Positions 61,241-64,000 of a stretch of DNA of 64,000 nt are shown here, one piece after another. Made by a program: the position numbers and the translations under genes. The stretch covers positions 1-64,000 of the forward strand of contig CAMPDV010000245.1 of NCBI GenBank assembly GCA_946699065.1, in the 5' to 3' direction. Positions within the stretch are counted from its first letter, which is position 1. Every line of letters starts with the position of its first letter. Origin of the DNA: Loxodes magnus. Taxonomy: Eukaryota; Ciliophora; Karyorelictea; Loxodida; Loxodidae. The notes beneath the pieces are model-generated. The model ran no database searches. It worked only from the letters and a program-made list of their open reading frames with translations, and was not told where the DNA came from.

Positions 61241-61400
61241 TAAATTTGATTATAGAGCGCGTAGCCACCTAGGTACATAGCTCTTTCCATATTTCTATAT
61301 GTTTCTGTTTCTTCAAGTAAGCCTTCATAATAGAAATTCTTCTCTTATTAGTTACATATCTTCATCATTTTCCTCTACATTATGCTAACTTTTTTATTTT
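61236..61400 (-). repeat. Retroelement 3' end (GAGC hairpin, subfamily B-like)
   Basis: (AAAT)n followed by GATTATAGAGCGCGTAGCC, then a shortened hairpin loop and TAGCTC. The pyrimidine-rich body resembles subfamily B but is strongly decayed beyond about 61.4 kb. Confidence 0.6.
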
Positions 61401-61409
61401 AAAATTAAG

Positions 61410-62660
61410 TTTTTATTTTGATTTTTTAATATTTTTTATCTTAGTTTTATTTCTTAATGGTTGTTAAAGACGATTTAATTTTTTTTATCTTATAATTATA
61501 TTACTATTTTTTAATAAGGAATTTATTTAAATTATTTCTACATTTTTTCTTCTTACATTTATTAATATTTTTTGTAATTGTTTTAGATTTTATTTTGCTT
61601 AGAGATACTTTTATTCTAGATTTTTTTTATCTTTTATTTTTCTTTTAAAAATTTGAAAAACAGCAAAAATTTATTCATTTTTTTACTTTTTTGGTCGAAT
61701 TATAAATTTATTTCCTTTTTTTTATTTTTAAGATAAGAAAAAGTTTTTTAAAGTTACTTTTAAATTTTTTCTTTCTTATAATTTTTTTAAAATCTTTTTA
61801 TTATAGCTTTTTTTATTTATTATTTAAATTTTCTTTCGTCATTTTATTTTTATTGTGAAATTAAAAATTCTTTACAAAGTTTTAGTATTTTTTTTAATTT
61901 CTTTTGATTTTTTACAAGTTTTATATTTTGACTAGATATATTACTTTATTTTTATCTTTTTTATTTTAACTCTTGAATGATTGTCAATTAGATTTTGATT
62001 AAATATGTTTGATTTTCATATAAGTTAATTTAATTAAAGCTATTTTATTTTAGTTTAAAATTATTGGAGATTTTTCATTTAAAAAAACTTAGTAGGAAAC
62101 TATTTTAATAAATCTTCTAATTATGAAATATTTTTCATTTAATATTATTTTTATTTTAAGATTTAAAATAATGATTCACAATTTAGTCTTTCATTTTTTC
62201 AAGCAAACTAAAATGTAAGATTTTTTATTAACTTTTTTCTTCAAAATTTTTAAAAGCTTTTTTTAATTAAATTTTTTAATTAGATGACAGTTTTTAGTTT
62301 AAGCGAATTTCTGTTATATTTAAAAAAAAAAAATTTATTACATTTTTTGAATGAAAAATAACAGAATATTCTGAAATATCTTTTTAATCAAAAACATTAA
62401 TTATTAAATTTTTCAAAAATAAATTTTTAAAGTTCTTTTTTAATATCCTTTCTATATTTATTTTATAATTGTGTTTATTATTTTATAGTTGTATTTATAA
62501 AAAATGTTTACTTTTTTCCAAAAATCATAGGTATATATATCTTTAAGCAGAAAGGGAATTTTAATTTTTAATTATTTAATATATTTATTCTATTCTATCT
62601 ATTCTTCATCTTACAATTTTCTTATCTATTTTTTAAGAATATACAATGAAATATTATATA
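61410..62660. other. Extremely AT-rich, T-rich stretch
   Basis: Nothing recognised. Bordered on the right by a constant-5'-end S module. Confidence 0.5.
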
Positions 62661-62667
62661 TTATAAA

Positions 62668-63067
62668 ATGGAAGTCGTCCGCATCAGATAAATTAGTAGG
62701 TAATCTGGTGCAGTGTATACTGCATTGCGAGTAATCTCGTACTATATGTCACCACGGGAAGGGTGGATAAGCTCTGTTGAGACATACCTAACTAACCCAG
62801 AGGGTTCTCTCTAGCAGTATGAAAGTTTGACTGGCGGGCCTTCTAATTACCGACTTAATAACTAATTCTTATTTGGACCTTATTCAAGAAGACTAAACAT
62901 TTGACTCAAGATTTAAGAATATATTTTAATAAGAAGATTCCCATTTGGAGAAGCTGACATGACTCATTGGACTTCTAGAATTTAACAAGAAGCATGAGAA
63001 CATTTTTCTTATTATTAAATATTAATATTGAAAGAGCTACGCGCTCTATAATAATTTATTTATTTAT
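62668..63067 (+). repeat. Retroelement terminal module S, copy 5 (solitary)
   Basis: Starts ATGGAAGTCGTCCGCATCAG and has the GGTG, GCAGT/ACTGC, GCGAG/CTCGT, CACC fold. TTCTAATTACCGACTTA and TTATTTGGAC strings follow. It ends in a shortened GAGCTACGCGCTC hairpin with a TTTA tail. No ORF1 or ORF2 lies upstream, so it stands alone with the same 5' boundary as copies 1, 2 and 3. Confidence 0.9.
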
Positions 63068-63069
63068 GA

Positions 63070-64000
63070 CAAATTTTAATAAACATTATTTAAAAGAAAA
63101 ATTCTTCAATAAATAATTTAATTTATATTTTAAAATTTCTTTAACATTTTTAAAAAAAAATTTAAATTTTCTATTTAATTATCCAAAAATTTAAAATCTT
63201 AATCAGCTCCAAAAATATATTCTACTTTAAATTGCATATAAAATAACAAATTTATTTTTCAAAAATCTTAACTTCAAATATTTCATTTTGAGTTTTTTAT
63301 ATTAATAAATGAAAACATGATTTCAAAAAGAAGCTTAAATTCATTTTTAGAAATTAAAATTTATAAAATTGAATTTTGAAGAAAAATTCTAAAAATAATA
63401 ATTAACGCTAAAAAATTAAAAAAATAGATAGTTGATCATTAAAAAAATCTAATGATATCAAATTTTAAGAATTTATAAAATACCAACCTGAAATAATTAG
63501 GTTATCCTCCATAGTTTCTTATAAAATAAAAAAGATAAGAAGAAGAACCTAAAATTTTTACAAAGTTTACTACCTTTCATATGTTTGCTAAAATTAATCG
63601 AAATTCTTTATTTCAAAAACTAAAAAATTTTAAGCATATTCCCCTTTATACTAAATACATTATATCAATTTAATTCACATTAAATTATTTTTCATATAGT
63701 TGGAAATAACATCCATTAAATAAGTCAATCTATTTCACTTTCATATACCTAAATTTTTAATAATAAGCAGTAGGAAAGACTTTTATATTAAATAATAGCA
63801 TGCACACAAATGAGATATTATTAACTATATAAAACTTAAAAGATTTTTATATTTATAAAGTCTTTACTTTATAAATACTTACATGAATTTACTTAATTTT
63901 ATCAATTATCTTCTTAAATTGTAAAAATTTATAAGTCTTAAATATATTTGCTTGCTCAGTTAGCAATCTTCCACTTTCTAACTGTCTTGTCATTAGCTCC
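63070..64000. other. AT-rich stretch to window end
   Basis: Nothing recognised. Confidence 0.5.

Noticed and set aside
1-64000. Tetrahymena-type code with TGA as the only meaning of stop
   Set aside because: It would break the kinase, MORN, beta-helix TM and ORF1 genes at aligned Trp positions while leaving their frames otherwise intact.
1-64000. Tetrahymena chromosome breakage sequences or C4A2-type telomere repeats
   Set aside because: No 15-mer breakage motif or tandem telomere repeat was seen. The C18 run at 32989 is homopolymer, not telomeric.

Overview
Source. This is an AT-rich (roughly three-quarters A+T) eukaryotic nuclear window. Protein frames only make sense if TAA and TAG are read as glutamine, as in ciliates. 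TGA also appears inside recognisable domains exactly where tryptophan is expected: the kinase subdomain XI Trp, a MORN-repeat Trp, a YWR motif, and a retroelement ORF1 position where sister copies in the same window carry TGG. TGA still seems to end some genes. UAR=Gln with UGA=Trp/stop matches karyorelictean ciliates (Loxodes and relatives) or a Condylostoma-like heterotrich. It does not match Tetrahymena or Paramecium. With all three stop codons readable, open frames prove nothing, so calls here rest on motifs, internal homology and long TGA-free frames.

Layout. 0-7 kb: AT-rich sequence with two copies of a ~100-bp repeat and a probable kelch-like gene (about 4.74-6.12 kb). 7.2 kb: a clean tRNA-Leu(CAA). 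11-14.5 kb: a large ciliate-type beta-helix/Cys-rich/multi-TM protein gene. 15.9-23.9 kb: a cluster of six ORF1 (gag-like) genes of non-LTR retroelements on both strands. 26.2-29.9 kb: a decayed non-LTR ORF2 (APE endonuclease, reverse transcriptase, C-terminal CCHC) with its 3' terminal module, abutting the 3' part of a kinase-MORN gene (to 30.68 kb). 32.87-33.01 kb: a GC-rich 14-bp minisatellite and an 18-C run. 34.1-41.13 kb, minus strand: a RING-coiled coil-ubiquitin-like gene that runs in frame into about 167 copies of a 33-bp (11-residue) repeat, each carrying one TGA. 42.5-44.3 kb: a well-preserved ORF1 and a GC-richer downstream coding-like segment. 45.1-46.8 kb: an unidentified minus-strand gene. 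47.8-63.1 kb: more ORF1 copies, several ~400-bp structured terminal modules with (TTTA)n tails, and a nested insertion that splits one ORF1.

How it fits together. The retroelement sequences form one family. ORF1 has a coiled coil, a CX2CX4HX4C knuckle and a conserved C-terminal tyrosine/lysine motif. A shared terminal module ends in a GAGC hairpin and (TTTA)n, and is found after ORF1, after ORF2, or alone, which suggests ORF1-only and SINE-like passengers. Host genes (kelch, beta-helix TM, kinase-MORN, RING-UBL, tRNA) lie between retroelement clusters. The rest is very AT-rich sequence in which I recognise nothing.
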